Of a stretch of DNA of 64,000 nucleotides, positions 29,301 to 37,265 are shown piece after piece. The number at the start of each line of letters is the position of its first letter. Position 1 is the first letter of the stretch. The translations under genes were made by a program, and so were the position numbers. The notes under the pieces were generated by a model. It searched no databases, was not told the origin of the DNA, and saw only the letters and a program-made list of their open reading frames with translations. The DNA comes from a virus: IMG/VR virus record IMGVR_UViG_3300025890_002165, positions 1 through 64,000 of that record; one strand, 5' to 3'.

Positions 29301-32300
29301 ACTTAATAAAGAATCGTAGATTTGATTTCTTTGGTCTGGGACTTGATCTTAAAAACCAATATATTATTGTAGGCGATCCAGGTGATGACAATATTGTGCC
29401 CAATGGTGGTACTGCTTGGTTATACAAAACTAATAACACCAGAATCTGGTCACGTACAAGGCAAGAAGGTACACATGTTGATATTGATACACTAAGTCGT
29501 ATGTTGATATATAGCAAAGAATCAAATTCAATTATTTCAAACTTTGATTATATTGATCCTGCTAAAGGAAAGGTACTAGGACAAGCTGAAATAAACCTTG
29601 ATTACAAAACAGCAACTGATCCTGCTTTTTATACAACTAACCCAAGTAGCAGAGTTGACGTACAGGTTGACGAAAACATGCACTGGGGTGAAGATCAAGT
29701 TGGAACAACTTGGTGGGATTTAAGTTTGGTTAGGTACGTAGACTACGAACAAGATTCCTTAACTTATCGTATTAAGAACTGGGGTAAATTATTCCCAGGA
29801 AGTGTAGTAAGTGTTAGCGAATGGATTGAAAGTACTGTTAAGCCAAGTGAATATACTTCATTAACTGATGCAGACGGAGTGCCAAAATATACTGGCGAAG
29901 GAACATTTGTTACTACTACTGCCGTTGACGAAAGCACAGGAATTGTTAAAGAAAAATACTATTATTGGGTAACAAATAAAAATAGTGCTATTAACAAAAC
30001 TAGAAGTATTGTTGGTATTGCAGAAATGATTGAGCAACCTGAATTACAAGGTATTCCGTATGCCGCATTGGTTGCAGAAAACGCAATAAGTTTATACAAT
30101 GTAAATGATAAACTAAGTGGTACAGACACAGTCTTACAAATTCGTTACGATAAGATACGCAACTCTAATACTGTACACACTGAATATGAATTGATACAAG
30201 AAGGCAATCCTGATAGTAATATTCCAGAAAGTATTATTAGTAAATTAATTGATAGTTTAGCAGGTGAAGATTCATCAGGTTTTGTTGTTCCAGACTCTGG
30301 ATTACTTGAGCAGGATCGTTACGGCATCAATGTTAGACCTCGACAGACAATGATTATTAATAGACAAGAAGCACTAAAAAACTTTGTTGGTTCAGCCAAT
30401 GCTGTATTAATAAAACATCCTATTAGACAACAAAAGATTTTAACTAGACTACTTAGTTCTGAGCCTGTACCAGGAGTAACTGAATTTGATTCAGTGGTTG
30501 ACATTTATGATGAATTAGCATATCTTGATTTAACAGCATTATCTGCAGGACATAGAGTATATGTTAAGGTTGATAGTACGATTGAAAACCGTTGGTCAAT
30601 ATATACATTGAACAGTGCAAATGATTTTGTTTTAACTAGAGTACAATCATATGATACAAATTTCTTTTGGGATTATGTTGATTGGTACGCTGAAGGTTGG
30701 TCAGTAACAAATAGGCCAGACTATACTGTTGATTACGAAGCAGATGTTAAAAAACTAAGTCTAGTTCCAGCAGGAAGTGTTATTAAAGTTAGATACAACC
30801 AAATTGGGACATTTACACTATACAGGACTATAAATTACAACGACGTTAATAATCTAACATTAATTGGTCTTGGTAACGGAACAGTTCAAATAACAGATAA
30901 ACTTTATGATAGTTCAAAGTATACATTAGGATTTGCTACTGAAAACTTTGACAGTGAAAGATTTGATATTAATCCTAGTGTTGAAATACGCAATATCTTT
31001 AATGCACTTAGATTTGATATCTACATTGGTGAACTACGTGAAGAGTTTAACAAGTTATTCTTTACATTGGTTTACTATATTCTTTACACACAAAGAAATA
31101 CTGACTGGATATTTAAAACCAGTTTCATAACTGTTTTCCATCAGTTACGTGAATTAACTCAGTATCCAAGTTATGTTAAAGACAATCAAAATTATTACAT
31201 TGATTATATCAATGAGGTTAAACCGTATAGAAGTAAGATACGTGAATATTTAATTAGTTATGCTGGTAACGATACTTTCTTTGGCAACGTGTCAGACTTT
31301 GATTTACCTTCATACTACGAGGAAACTATTGATGCTTTCCGTAGTCCGTCAGGAGAAGGTATCAATGATAATACATTACTTGAGCAAACACAATACCAGG
31401 ATTGGGTATCAAATAAAGCATTGACACTTGAAAGTATTCAAGTTGCACAAGGTGGAGAAGGCTATACAGTTCCTCCGGTTGTTACAGTTAACGATGGTGT
31501 AACTGGAGCATTGTCTAGTGTTAAACCAATTGCTAAGATTAATCCATCAACAGGAAAAGTTACAAGTATTACATTCAGTGGAACATACACATTTAATTCT
31601 AGTCCAATCATTAACATTAACGGTAACGGAACAGGTGGCAAAGCATATCCTGTTATGGTTAATAACAAAGTTAGAGGACTAAACACTACAATTAAATTTG
31701 ATAGAACAACATATAGAAGTAACTTGGTTAAATGGACATCTACATTAGATGTTGTGTCTGGTGATTATGTTTATTACCAAAACGAAATTTACCAAGCCAC
31801 GCAAGATGTACCAGCAAGTACAATATTTGATTTTAGATTTTTTACACAACTAAGTCATGAATATGGAAACGCACTTGATAGAATTGTTGCGTACTATGTC
31901 AATGAAGATGGAGTAGCTGGTGAAGATTTACTTACAAACTTGATCATTGGTATCAACTACCCAGGTGTAATAGTCACAGGGTTAAAATTTAGTGATGAAA
32001 ATGTTGCAGGAGACTTTATTGACTCATACATTCAAAGTACGTATCTTGATACTGCTTTGGGTACTCGTGCTGAAGATATCAGCATTGACGGTGGAGCATT
32101 TGTTGACAAGTATAGCTCGCATGCCCCAGAAGAATTAGTTCCAGGAATTAATTTTGATACATTAATTTTAAGTGTGTTTACAAGAGTAACAGATAACACA
32201 GGTGCAATAGTTAGTGGACCTCCACTAGGATATAGAGTTGTGCATGATTTAACTGGAAGTCAAGAGTTATGTCCAACCGATTGGACTTCGTCTATAACAT

Positions 32301-33553
32301 ACAACAAAGGCGATTATGTAAAATACAACGGAATTTATTATGTTGCTATTGCAGATGTTAAAAATAAACTTACATTAACACCAGATACTAATGCACGTTG
32401 GAGATTTGTTTGGAAGCCTCCGGTTGCATGGAATAGTGATGCTGATTATGACAAAACGGCATACGCTACCTATAATGGACATACATATGTAACCAGGCAT
32501 AAAATAGATCATAAAGGCACAGTAGCACAAACAGCAGACTTACCGGTGTCAGCATCAAATATAGATTTTGATCTGTACTACGTAACAGCAGAATCAACAC
32601 ACTATTACTGGAAAGATACTGACAATGCATGGCTAGTTGCAAGTGCTGACACTTGGGTACCCAAGTCTGTCTATAGAAAAGGTGATAGCATTGTATACAA
32701 TGGAACACTTTATAAATCACGACGTGGATTTAATTACAAAACAGAAGTTGCTGATATAGCTTCATTGCCATCAACTGACCAACTTGAAAGTGATGTACAT
32801 TTTGTTACAGATCAATCAAACTATTATTACTGGAATGGCTTTAATTGGGCAGTAGCTGGATCAACTCCAGCCAACCAACCAGCTTTTTGGTTAGGATTAA
32901 CACAGATTTCAGAAACGTTAGGTAGTACACCATTAAGTATGCCAATTATATGGCAACAGGTCAATGTTGAAAGTAATACAGGAACATGTCCGGTTAAATT
33001 TGCTCCAGAAACTTCACGTAAGTATTATAGAATTGCAGAAGCACGTTCAACAGTATTAACACAACCCTTTGATTGGTCGGATACTACACTACATCTACAA
33101 GATGTTAGTAAAATTCCAGACCCAGACCCAGGACTTGGAAAACCAGGAGTACTGTATTGTCAGGGAGAAATCATATACTACTATGAAAAAGATACTGTTA
33201 ATAATACCGTTGGTAGAATACGCAGAGGTGTACTAGGAACTAGTGTACCGGCTACTATCGCAGTCGGTACTAGAGCAGACGATCTAGGATACTTACAATC
33301 ATTACCAGACAATTCAGATCACACAGACTGGATGAATGGTTTGAATGAATTTGGATTTATTGAAGTTGGCGATTTTGACTACATTGGTCCAGGATTTGGT
33401 TATGCATTCAACCAAAGTTTCCCAGATAGTCCAAACGATGCAGACAGTGATCCAGGTGATGCACCATTCGATTACAGTATTAGTATTTCGTCGGGTGGAG
33501 GTGCATCTGAGCAAGCCACTTTCTTATCCAAAGCAACGGCTTATAACCCATGA
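20312..33553 (+). CDS. Giant 4413-residue baseplate protein (gp7 position) with FG-GAP propeller
   Basis: One uninterrupted 13.2-kb frame. The N-terminus (VNFLPEVFRTETNKKFLNAT, LDQLVSEPNFTKVNGYIGRK) is a family I know as a large virion protein after gp6 in T4-like marine phages, in the place of wedge protein gp7 (T4 gp7: 1032 residues). Residues ~2400-3040 hold seven FG-GAP/integrin-type repeats (FGKAVRISEDSNWIFVGAPD, FGKFLYCNKDGSELFVGAPS, FFGLGLDLKNQYIIVGDPGD), which should fold as a seven-bladed beta-propeller. Short carbohydrate-binding-like modules of the type W-x-Y-x-KGDxVxYNGxxY occur near 720-810, 1985-2010 and 3990-4125. Several parts could touch host glycans. The end overlaps the next late promoter. 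Equivalence to gp7 is positional only. Confidence 0.75.
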   Translation: MAIVKTVNFLPEVFRTETNKKFLNATLDQLVSEPNFTKVNGYIGRKFSPTYKTNDNYVAEPSITRQNYQLEPAVVVKDKDTDTIDFFSSYVDLLQQIQYNGGIIDNHNRLFSNESYSFDGLFDYDKFTNFKNYYWVPDGPASVDVFAGNVETSEDYSVTRNLSVSGFNFSEKGIESNPVLVLARGGTYTFKIDDPEHQFWIQTEPGTSGVRTNQSNISTREVFGVENNGTDDGTVTFKVPLADAQNRFTLMDTIEQVDIASGIHYDEIQGVLLSQFLKTHQNGIDGAQTYANLHNKSMVFVTNDDVVTDIEWTNNEFFDMLRYGIATDDQVVPFNIRRNIWRVTLIATSDIDLDTGLADDYIITLVPSTAVAFDEKVYVKNGIASGTKEYYLDFDNTYHEVPVITSILDRLYYQDSTSDVFFGEIRVVDADNFTIDVAQDIIGQISYASPNGVEFTNGLKILFNDSVTPARWANKEYYVEGVGRSIRLISVADLTPNETYAIGGLNTPDYITINRGSYDLNGWSRSNRWFHIDVLTKTAELNKEVLIYTFTFDPNLNNEFVPIPDDVQVVTTLRSKVAIQNLAYEYNPDQIFYAYGEDNFFQLQSDGVTLVELPNYRAKNTSLPDQEFRAKRPVIEFEHSLRLLNFGIQAIEPVDYLDFTVKDAFSDIERSGSIYSNISHYLKGSVVISGTSVYGAIKNTQTLPTDTVVWKEHFPLIPFDDSRTYQKGERMAYNNKAYEALQNVGINVVPAVENIGTTWFELFAYSVYDTSTANTILAEEYVIYNGIAYEAKENIAQDPTTSSSWELLFSLQDNKSIIFANEEDPEIRKRVYTISLVTIAGSPTIHLEEKAGSRLLEDGDVVIVLSGKNSKKNYHYDGNLWYEGQLKTKVNESPLFDVFDSNDISFSNTTTYPNTTFTGTTLFQYKQGTGTVNDNVLGFPVSYRNFNSISDLEFEATYNSDTFTSSIALDTVSKSINTGFLIKNYTKTNKEYRNTWVKNKEESKQFQILTFEFDGLTNYFEIDIISDEVVTMPNIKVWVKNTLLSRGNFTLELIGEKLCVVINPTFLTQEFDKVDILLYSRKSISQQGYYEVPSNLDFNSKNSDFSSLTLGQLKDHISKLEENTNVIYEATGAFSSQRDIYYKDSSGTILQHGFPLLYSNLFLTQDNTNFIESIEFSSREYTKFKNKFLELSGQIASIDSKTTEQHVDAIIDAINLTKDSSFPFYHTDMLPYGNNRTIYADTVINPNLKQFDLPSVFNDDQLGNTAILVYVNDVQLVKGKDYYFPQDRSAVIINENYTLVVDDKIRIAVYHNTDGCYLPATPSKLGLFPAFRPLKFKDDNYQTPIFVIQGHDGSIIPAFNDFRDDLLLEFERRIYNNIKIDYSTNIFDINTYIPGNFRDTDYTEVEWERIISRSFLKWAGANQVDYSTNSFFQSNDPWSWNYKDQLNKLDDTKLPGSARAVYLSVFDTVRPHTHPWEMLGFSIIPSWWEDRYGKAPYTGGNLLLWEDLEKGYIYAGNRAGYDDNYKRPGLTSIIPVDEYGVLKSPDQFIVRALNPPKLNQSFSVGSVGPAEFSWRRSSDYPFAVQRGLSLLKPAFYFGSLLNIKRYYRDSKLKQLVNVSTLKRISPDTVVVPDSVIPATANTEESRNFVAGYLNWIVDYMKYRGIDPQTTLTKQFKNIDVQLGYKTASFTGKNYINVLAEQSSPTSNNESIIVPDENYKIILNKSTPVRKLVYSGVVVERSGNGFTISGYDLTNPYFPIIPSIADNENHTLVVLDRRAVVYHNYQRKKILVPYGHEFANVQQVCDFLISYGRYLVGQGFTFNVNDPALNEQRNWELSCKEFLSWEQQEWAPGSILILSPTFDRIEVNTTGGTIDHITNESNGNKVLNQNFGVIKNTEFTINRQPGEFSLETLNNNTICLFEGRIVQFEHALVFDNTTVFNDIIYLPELGNRQFRLKVVGNKTADWTGELAPAGFVYNDPKIDVWVTNTDYKKGSLVTFKGNYYVALNNVIGSDEFDLNNWQQVDRFAIKTGLLPNFAFNAQKFVNLYNIEDMPVDESLQQFSTGLIGLRNRKYLADLNLDFQSQTKFYQGFIKEKGSNNSITALTSASFNNISSKIDTYEEWAVRVGEYGSLESDAQIEIELDDSKLTDNPSSLQLLDNLDPDIPDIISVKSAGLYKKTGAKFEKNIFHSRSDDSDYSKDIAKAGFVNSADIDATLYDITNFNALNTHLKKLGDGFKIWVAKDFDLDWNVYRLTASDAAPETISFEIDGVMSIDFTEPHNLKVNEVFCIKGFDASYDGFYRVKSVEGQQTVLVAMYQGEDFLKEARSISNDTGILFEMDSMRIENPMLLDTVAPKRGWKNGDRVWVENFDDTEKWGVYEKQNNWTQSQELNSEGSDYVGNDGYGGATKINIHGDLIAVGAGNGQNGRVNIFSLLPEGKFAQTAKLIPYQHTGTFTGYGDAVDLSGYVCVVGAPRTDPGIAFVHNFRVSEKEHGVQILPAPAGSSSTEGFGKAVRISEDSNWIFVGAPDANKVYVYHKKNNVEFNQITLTSSTTPALVHDGVSAGETYDIGWTPTNINSVVVKASATNILTPGIDYTITGSVITIIPAIDTNITSLEITQAPYYAEQNTINGADPSLGTPGINADAEFGKFLYCNKDGSELFVGAPSETVGGLADAGKVYCYQRRVEFQKSNSLTTSYTPTPDITSMANVYVGEQELLDGTSYTDALSSTSEIILTETVESGQKIKFSSTHWDKVQELTAPSEDNIANTLFGSQIAVDSSGAGVYVTAPGYKTSFYDSGKVYRYTKKNRYLGKATAKVANPSLTAGDNLYVNGFRITLNDTSIETLSEQINASGIPGISSSIANGLLTIESTSKLKRNKLFVTGMDHTICDDLDIGKFEYEQTIAVPGGARSESFGLSISVGDSDETLLIGSGNSKTLQALIIDKAEDTTESTTTFDGNSTAFIDQIFGSNAYIYELFENKETHVSNTGLQIFAQKFDLIKNRRFDFFGLGLDLKNQYIIVGDPGDDNIVPNGGTAWLYKTNNTRIWSRTRQEGTHVDIDTLSRMLIYSKESNSIISNFDYIDPAKGKVLGQAEINLDYKTATDPAFYTTNPSSRVDVQVDENMHWGEDQVGTTWWDLSLVRYVDYEQDSLTYRIKNWGKLFPGSVVSVSEWIESTVKPSEYTSLTDADGVPKYTGEGTFVTTTAVDESTGIVKEKYYYWVTNKNSAINKTRSIVGIAEMIEQPELQGIPYAALVAENAISLYNVNDKLSGTDTVLQIRYDKIRNSNTVHTEYELIQEGNPDSNIPESIISKLIDSLAGEDSSGFVVPDSGLLEQDRYGINVRPRQTMIINRQEALKNFVGSANAVLIKHPIRQQKILTRLLSSEPVPGVTEFDSVVDIYDELAYLDLTALSAGHRVYVKVDSTIENRWSIYTLNSANDFVLTRVQSYDTNFFWDYVDWYAEGWSVTNRPDYTVDYEADVKKLSLVPAGSVIKVRYNQIGTFTLYRTINYNDVNNLTLIGLGNGTVQITDKLYDSSKYTLGFATENFDSERFDINPSVEIRNIFNALRFDIYIGELREEFNKLFFTLVYYILYTQRNTDWIFKTSFITVFHQLRELTQYPSYVKDNQNYYIDYINEVKPYRSKIREYLISYAGNDTFFGNVSDFDLPSYYEETIDAFRSPSGEGINDNTLLEQTQYQDWVSNKALTLESIQVAQGGEGYTVPPVVTVNDGVTGALSSVKPIAKINPSTGKVTSITFSGTYTFNSSPIININGNGTGGKAYPVMVNNKVRGLNTTIKFDRTTYRSNLVKWTSTLDVVSGDYVYYQNEIYQATQDVPASTIFDFRFFTQLSHEYGNALDRIVAYYVNEDGVAGEDLLTNLIIGINYPGVIVTGLKFSDENVAGDFIDSYIQSTYLDTALGTRAEDISIDGGAFVDKYSSHAPEELVPGINFDTLILSVFTRVTDNTGAIVSGPPLGYRVVHDLTGSQELCPTDWTSSITYNKGDYVKYNGIYYVAIADVKNKLTLTPDTNARWRFVWKPPVAWNSDADYDKTAYATYNGHTYVTRHKIDHKGTVAQTADLPVSASNIDFDLYYVTAESTHYYWKDTDNAWLVASADTWVPKSVYRKGDSIVYNGTLYKSRRGFNYKTEVADIASLPSTDQLESDVHFVTDQSNYYYWNGFNWAVAGSTPANQPAFWLGLTQISETLGSTPLSMPIIWQQVNVESNTGTCPVKFAPETSRKYYRIAEARSTVLTQPFDWSDTTLHLQDVSKIPDPDPGLGKPGVLYCQGEIIYYYEKDTVNNTVGRIRRGVLGTSVPATIAVGTRADDLGYLQSLPDNSDHTDWMNGLNEFGFIEVGDFDYIGPGFGYAFNQSFPDSPNDADSDPGDAPFDYSISISSGGGASEQATFLSKATAYNP

Positions 33554-33559
33554 TAAATA
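33552..33559 (+). promoter_or_regulatory. T4-type late promoter (GATAAATA) overlapping a candidate start
   Basis: GATAAATA overlaps the TGA of the giant gene and the first in-frame ATG (33550) of the next gene. Transcripts from it would begin near 33565 and lack that ATG, which points to the ATG at 33595. Confidence 0.6.
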
Positions 33560-33594
33560 ATGATAATACAACAGTAGAGCAGGATACTGATAAT

Positions 33595-34248
33595 ATGAAA
33601 AATGATACAAAAACAACTAGAGTGCCCGACGAACAAGGTGGTTTCCATCTTCAAGGGCATATCAAAATACACGATCCAGATTCTGGTGAAGTATTTGTTA
33701 ATAAACGTAATGCAATTCATTATGAAAACATAAGTGAAGCACTAGCGTTCAATTTAGCAAATAAAAATAGTAATTACGTTTACGAAATGCATTTTGGAAA
33801 TGGTGGCACAACTGTTAATGCTACTGGTGTTATTACATACAACCCTGCAAACACCAATGCACAGAACAGTAGTTTATACAATCCAACATACAGTAAAATT
33901 GTAGACGATACAGACAGTAACAACCTTGATGCAACAAGGAATAAAATGGAAATTAGACACACACCAGGTCAGCCATATACAGATATATTAGTAACATGCT
34001 TACTTGATTATGGTGAACCAAGTGATCAAAGTGCATTTGATAACGTACAAGATTTAAACGGAGATTATGTGTTTGATGAATTAGGTCTAAGAGCCAGGAG
34101 TACAGATGGTACAAGCGGATTAACAACAACAGGCAAACTACTTACTCACGTTGTGTTTCACCCCGTGCAAAAGTCATTGAATAGACTTATCCAAATCGAT
34201 TATACTGTTAGAATTCAAACATTAACAAATCTAAGTAGTATTAGTTGA
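33595..34248 (+). CDS. Virion structural protein (baseplate/tail)
   Basis: A 217-residue protein starting at the ATG at 33595, after a GAGCAGG ribosome site. An earlier in-frame ATG at 33550 would add 15 residues but overlaps the late promoter. The sequence reads as a beta-rich structural protein (GGFHLQGHIKIHDPDSGEVF, YEMHFGNGGTTVNATGVI, YVFDELGLRARS, HVVFHPVQKSLNRLIQIDYT). I know similar proteins from T4-like marine phages next to fibre genes, with no assigned role. Position fits the gp8-gp10 zone of T4, where wedge and fibre-connecting proteins are made. Confidence 0.65.
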   Translation: MKNDTKTTRVPDEQGGFHLQGHIKIHDPDSGEVFVNKRNAIHYENISEALAFNLANKNSNYVYEMHFGNGGTTVNATGVITYNPANTNAQNSSLYNPTYSKIVDDTDSNNLDATRNKMEIRHTPGQPYTDILVTCLLDYGEPSDQSAFDNVQDLNGDYVFDELGLRARSTDGTSGLTTTGKLLTHVVFHPVQKSLNRLIQIDYTVRIQTLTNLSSIS

Positions 34249-34261
34249 GGAATAGAATAAA

Positions 34262-36070
34262 ATGTCATACGTTATAAACAGAACCAATGGTGATATATTA
34301 ATTAACTTACCCGATGGTGCATTGGATAATAGTACAGGATTGTCGCTGGTTGGTCGAAATTATATCGGCTATGGCGAAATCCAACAAGAAAACTTTATTA
34401 AGTTGTTAGAGAACTTTGCAAATTCAACAAGACCTAGTCAAGCAATGACAGGGCAACTTTGGTATGATACAGCAACTGGTTCTTTGAAATATTACAACGG
34501 TAGTGTTTTTAAACCAATTAGTAACTTGACAGTGGCAGGTGAATTAGGCAGGCCTTTAAATACTAATATTGGCGACCAATGGTTCAACACTGATCAAAAC
34601 GAATTTTATATGTGGAATGGTACAAGTTGGACATTAATTGGTCCAACTGATTTATCTAGATTAGCAAGTGTCTTTATTAAAGGAACACTAACCAATGTAG
34701 CCCAGCTACCTACATCAGGACAAGTTGCAGGCGATGCATACTTAATTGACGGTGACTTACATATTTGGGACACTGAGCGTTGGACTAATGTTGGTGAAGT
34801 ACAAGGACCTACAGGCCCAGCTGGACCGCAAGGCTCTACTGGAGACCAAGGACCACAAGGAGTTGCAGGCCCAGCAGGATCAGCTGGTGTACAAGGACTT
34901 AGAGGTATTCAAGGAATACAAGGCGAACAAGGAATACAAGGTGCTACTGGACCACAAGGTGCAACTGGTGCTGAAGGTACTGATGGTACTAGTATTACTA
35001 TTCTTGGAAGCGTAGCGGCTGAGGTTGATTTACCCGCATTAGGTACACTTGGAGATGGATATTTAATCAGTGGTAGTTTATATGTATGGAATGGAACAGC
35101 TTGGGAGAATGTTGGTAGTATTCAAGGACCAACTGGACCCACAGGACCGCAAGGAATTGCAGGACCAACCGGACCACAAGGACCAGCAGGACCCACTGGC
35201 TCTCAAGGAGATGCTGGACCAACAGGTAGTCAAGGAGTTGCAGGACCCACAGGAGCAACTGGACCACAAGGACCGGCAGGACCACAAGGACCAACTGGAC
35301 TTACTGGATCACAAGGAGCCACAGGAGCTCAGGGAGCAACTGGACCACAAGGAGTTCAAGGAGTTGAAGGACCAGTTGGACCTGAAGGACCAGCAGGATC
35401 AAATGCATGGACAGAAATTACTGGAAAACCATCTTTCGCTACTGTGGCTACCACAGGAGATTATGGAGATTTAATCAATCAGCCAGCCTTTGCTACGGTA
35501 GCCACAACTGGTGCTTACGCAGACTTAACTGGAAACACGTCTATTCCACTAGCTGGAACGGCCGCACTAACTGGTAACATAGTTCCTATTGCTGATGGTA
35601 CACTGGATCTTGGATCGTCATCTAAGACTTTTAGTACAGTCTATGCTGGCACATTCAACGGAACTTCCACTACTGCACAATACGCTGACGTTGCAGAACG
35701 TTTTCATGCAGATGGTTTATATGATGCAGGCACAGTGGTTGCGTTAGGCGGTGTAAATGAAATTACAGCGGCAGTTGAAGAAGCCAGTGAAGAAGTATTT
35801 GGAGTTATTAGTACTAAACCAGCACATTTAATGAATGCCGGTGCAGGTACAAACGGAACACACCCGGCTGTAGCTGTTAGCGGAAGAGTTCCTGTTAAAG
35901 TAGTAGGCAAAGTTAAAAAAGGTCAAAGACTTATAAGTGCCGGCAATGGCATTGCAAAAGGAGCGACTAAAGAAGAAATAACAAACTTGAATGTTATTGG
36001 TCGCAGTTTAGAAAATAAAGATGATGAGGCCTTTGGAACAATTGAAGCTATTGTTCGACTAAATTCGTAA
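34262..36070 (+). CDS. Collagen-like tail fibre protein
   Basis: A 602-residue fibre. Residues 1-75 are an attachment domain shared with the genes at 37476 and 39067 (INRTNGDILINLPDG, GRNYIGYGEIQQENFIKLLE, MTGQLWYD). Two collagen-like Gly-X-Y tracts lie at about 181-243 and 288-380, split by a small folded insert (SVAAEVDLPALGTLGDGYLI). The C-terminal ~145 residues (YADVAERFHADGLYDAGTVV, then HPAVAVSGRVPVKVVGKVKK) recur in the 39067 gene and resemble C-terminal chaperone/peptidase-type tips of phage fibres. The protein should form a trimeric fibre on the baseplate. Length-variable collagen tracts are typical of phage fibres. Confidence 0.75.
   Translation: MSYVINRTNGDILINLPDGALDNSTGLSLVGRNYIGYGEIQQENFIKLLENFANSTRPSQAMTGQLWYDTATGSLKYYNGSVFKPISNLTVAGELGRPLNTNIGDQWFNTDQNEFYMWNGTSWTLIGPTDLSRLASVFIKGTLTNVAQLPTSGQVAGDAYLIDGDLHIWDTERWTNVGEVQGPTGPAGPQGSTGDQGPQGVAGPAGSAGVQGLRGIQGIQGEQGIQGATGPQGATGAEGTDGTSITILGSVAAEVDLPALGTLGDGYLISGSLYVWNGTAWENVGSIQGPTGPTGPQGIAGPTGPQGPAGPTGSQGDAGPTGSQGVAGPTGATGPQGPAGPQGPTGLTGSQGATGAQGATGPQGVQGVEGPVGPEGPAGSNAWTEITGKPSFATVATTGDYGDLINQPAFATVATTGAYADLTGNTSIPLAGTAALTGNIVPIADGTLDLGSSSKTFSTVYAGTFNGTSTTAQYADVAERFHADGLYDAGTVVALGGVNEITAAVEEASEEVFGVISTKPAHLMNAGAGTNGTHPAVAVSGRVPVKVVGKVKKGQRLISAGNGIAKGATKEEITNLNVIGRSLENKDDEAFGTIEAIVRLNS
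34802..34990 (+). repeat. Collagen-like Gly-X-Y tract 1
   Basis: Codes for about 21 Gly-X-Y triplets (GPTGPAGPQGSTGDQG and on). DNA repeats of the form GGACCACAAGG recur and make this prone to length change. Confidence 0.8.
35122..35400 (+). repeat. Collagen-like Gly-X-Y tract 2
   Basis: Codes for about 30 Gly-X-Y triplets (QGPTGPTGPQGIAGPTGPQG and on). It is separated from tract 1 by a folded insert of about 45 residues. Confidence 0.8.
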
Positions 36071-36084
36071 ATAGGATCAACTAA

Positions 36085-37200
36085 GTGTCTAGAAAATTAA
36101 TTACTTTTCCGCATCCAGGTGTTTACACTATTACTCTTCCTGAAGGAATAGAAGCATATGCAAAAGTACGATTATGGGGAGGCGGCGGCGGGGCCGGTGC
36201 CAATAGTACTGGTCAAGCAGGTGGAAGTGGTGCGGCTGGAGTTCATATAAGAACCAATTTATTTTATCTAAAAAAACATATAACTATGACAGTTGCTGTA
36301 GGTGCAGGCGGCGGACAATCTGGCTCCCATCCTGGAAGTAACTTAGCACTAGGTGGTAAGTCCTTATACGAAGAAAACGGTTTTAAAACATCTGGAGGTG
36401 CTGGCGGCTGGCACGGGCACAAAAACTCTAATAATTCTATGGGTAGAGGTGGCGCCGGCGGAGGTGCAAGTTTAGTATTAGTTAATAACCTAGTTCTTGC
36501 CGCCGCAGGAGGCGGCGGTGGTGGTGGAGGTGCAAGTGTTGGACACGCAGGCGGCCATGGAACCACAACACCTGGTGATTACGCATTTGGCCCCGGTCAA
36601 CAAGGACAGGAAATGATTGGCAATGGCGCCGGAGGCGGAGGCGGTGGTGGCGGCCCAAACTCTGGACGCGGCGGACACTTTGGTGCAGATAATGTCTCTG
36701 GTGGAGGCGGTGGAAGTTCCGGCGGATACATATTAAGTGCCACCGGTGGAGGGTTCGCTGAACTTGGAATTGGTCGTACACCAGTCAAATTTGATGATGG
36801 AACATTTAGATACGGTCAAGGTGGACTTACTAATTACGAACTTGGTGCCAACGGTTATGCTGAAATAGAATTTACAATTGGAAAGATTGGACACGTCAAA
36901 AGATCAGGTGAGTGGCAAGAAATTGTTACTGCACATCAAAAAATTAATGGAGATTGGAAAAAGATACAATCAGCTTATTTAAAAACACAAGGCGATCATT
37001 TTGCCACTGGATCTTGGAATATAGTTAACAACTACGGTGAAGAACCAGATTTAACTTTTGTACCCAACGATGGTATTTTTGGCCATGCTCCTGCAAGTGC
37101 TCAATATGTTGATCCACCCCCACCACCCCCACCGCCGCCAGTACGTGAACCAAACAATCCAGACACTGGTGATAGTGACTTCGGCGGCTTGGATTTTTGA
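36085..37200 (+). CDS. Glycine-rich adhesin-like tail fibre protein
   Basis: A 371-residue protein starting at GTG after AGGATCAA. After a short beta domain (FPHPGVYTITLPEGIEAYAK) come repeated polyglycine blocks (VRLWGGGGGAGAN, GAGGGASLVLVNN, LAAAGGGGGGGGASV, GGGGGGGGPNSGRGG) separated by short strands, up to about residue 245. This resembles the polyglycine-sandwich lattice of T4-like fibre-tip adhesins, in which exposed loops contact the receptor. A C-terminal part (GEWQEIVTAHQKINGDWKKI) precedes a run of nine prolines and an acidic Gly-rich end. It lies between two fibre genes, so receptor binding is likely but not proven. Confidence 0.65.
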   Translation: MSRKLITFPHPGVYTITLPEGIEAYAKVRLWGGGGGAGANSTGQAGGSGAAGVHIRTNLFYLKKHITMTVAVGAGGGQSGSHPGSNLALGGKSLYEENGFKTSGGAGGWHGHKNSNNSMGRGGAGGGASLVLVNNLVLAAAGGGGGGGGASVGHAGGHGTTTPGDYAFGPGQQGQEMIGNGAGGGGGGGGPNSGRGGHFGADNVSGGGGGSSGGYILSATGGGFAELGIGRTPVKFDDGTFRYGQGGLTNYELGANGYAEIEFTIGKIGHVKRSGEWQEIVTAHQKINGDWKKIQSAYLKTQGDHFATGSWNIVNNYGEEPDLTFVPNDGIFGHAPASAQYVDPPPPPPPPPVREPNNPDTGDSDFGGLDF

Positions 37201-37212
37201 TGAATAAAAGAC

Positions 37213-37220
37213 CATAAATA
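37213..37220 (+). promoter_or_regulatory. T4-type late promoter (CATAAATA)
   Basis: CATAAATA lies 13 nt after the stop of the glycine-rich gene and 45 nt before the ATG at 37266. Confidence 0.65.
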
Positions 37221-37265
37221 GTTTATATTAAGAGAACTGTGTACAATCACATAGGAGATCAATCA

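Noticed and set aside
34802-35400. CRISPR-like repetition
   Set aside because: Repeats are irregular, in frame and encode Gly-X-Y; there is no repeat-spacer structure.
35070-35474. 134-codon plus-strand frame in the collagen region
   Set aside because: A shifted reading of the Gly-X-Y repeats; its Lys/Gln/Asp/Leu repeats mirror GGACCACAAGG and it has no ribosome site.
36264-36566. Proline-rich minus-strand frame
   Set aside because: It is the antisense of polyglycine codons in the glycine-rich adhesin-like gene.
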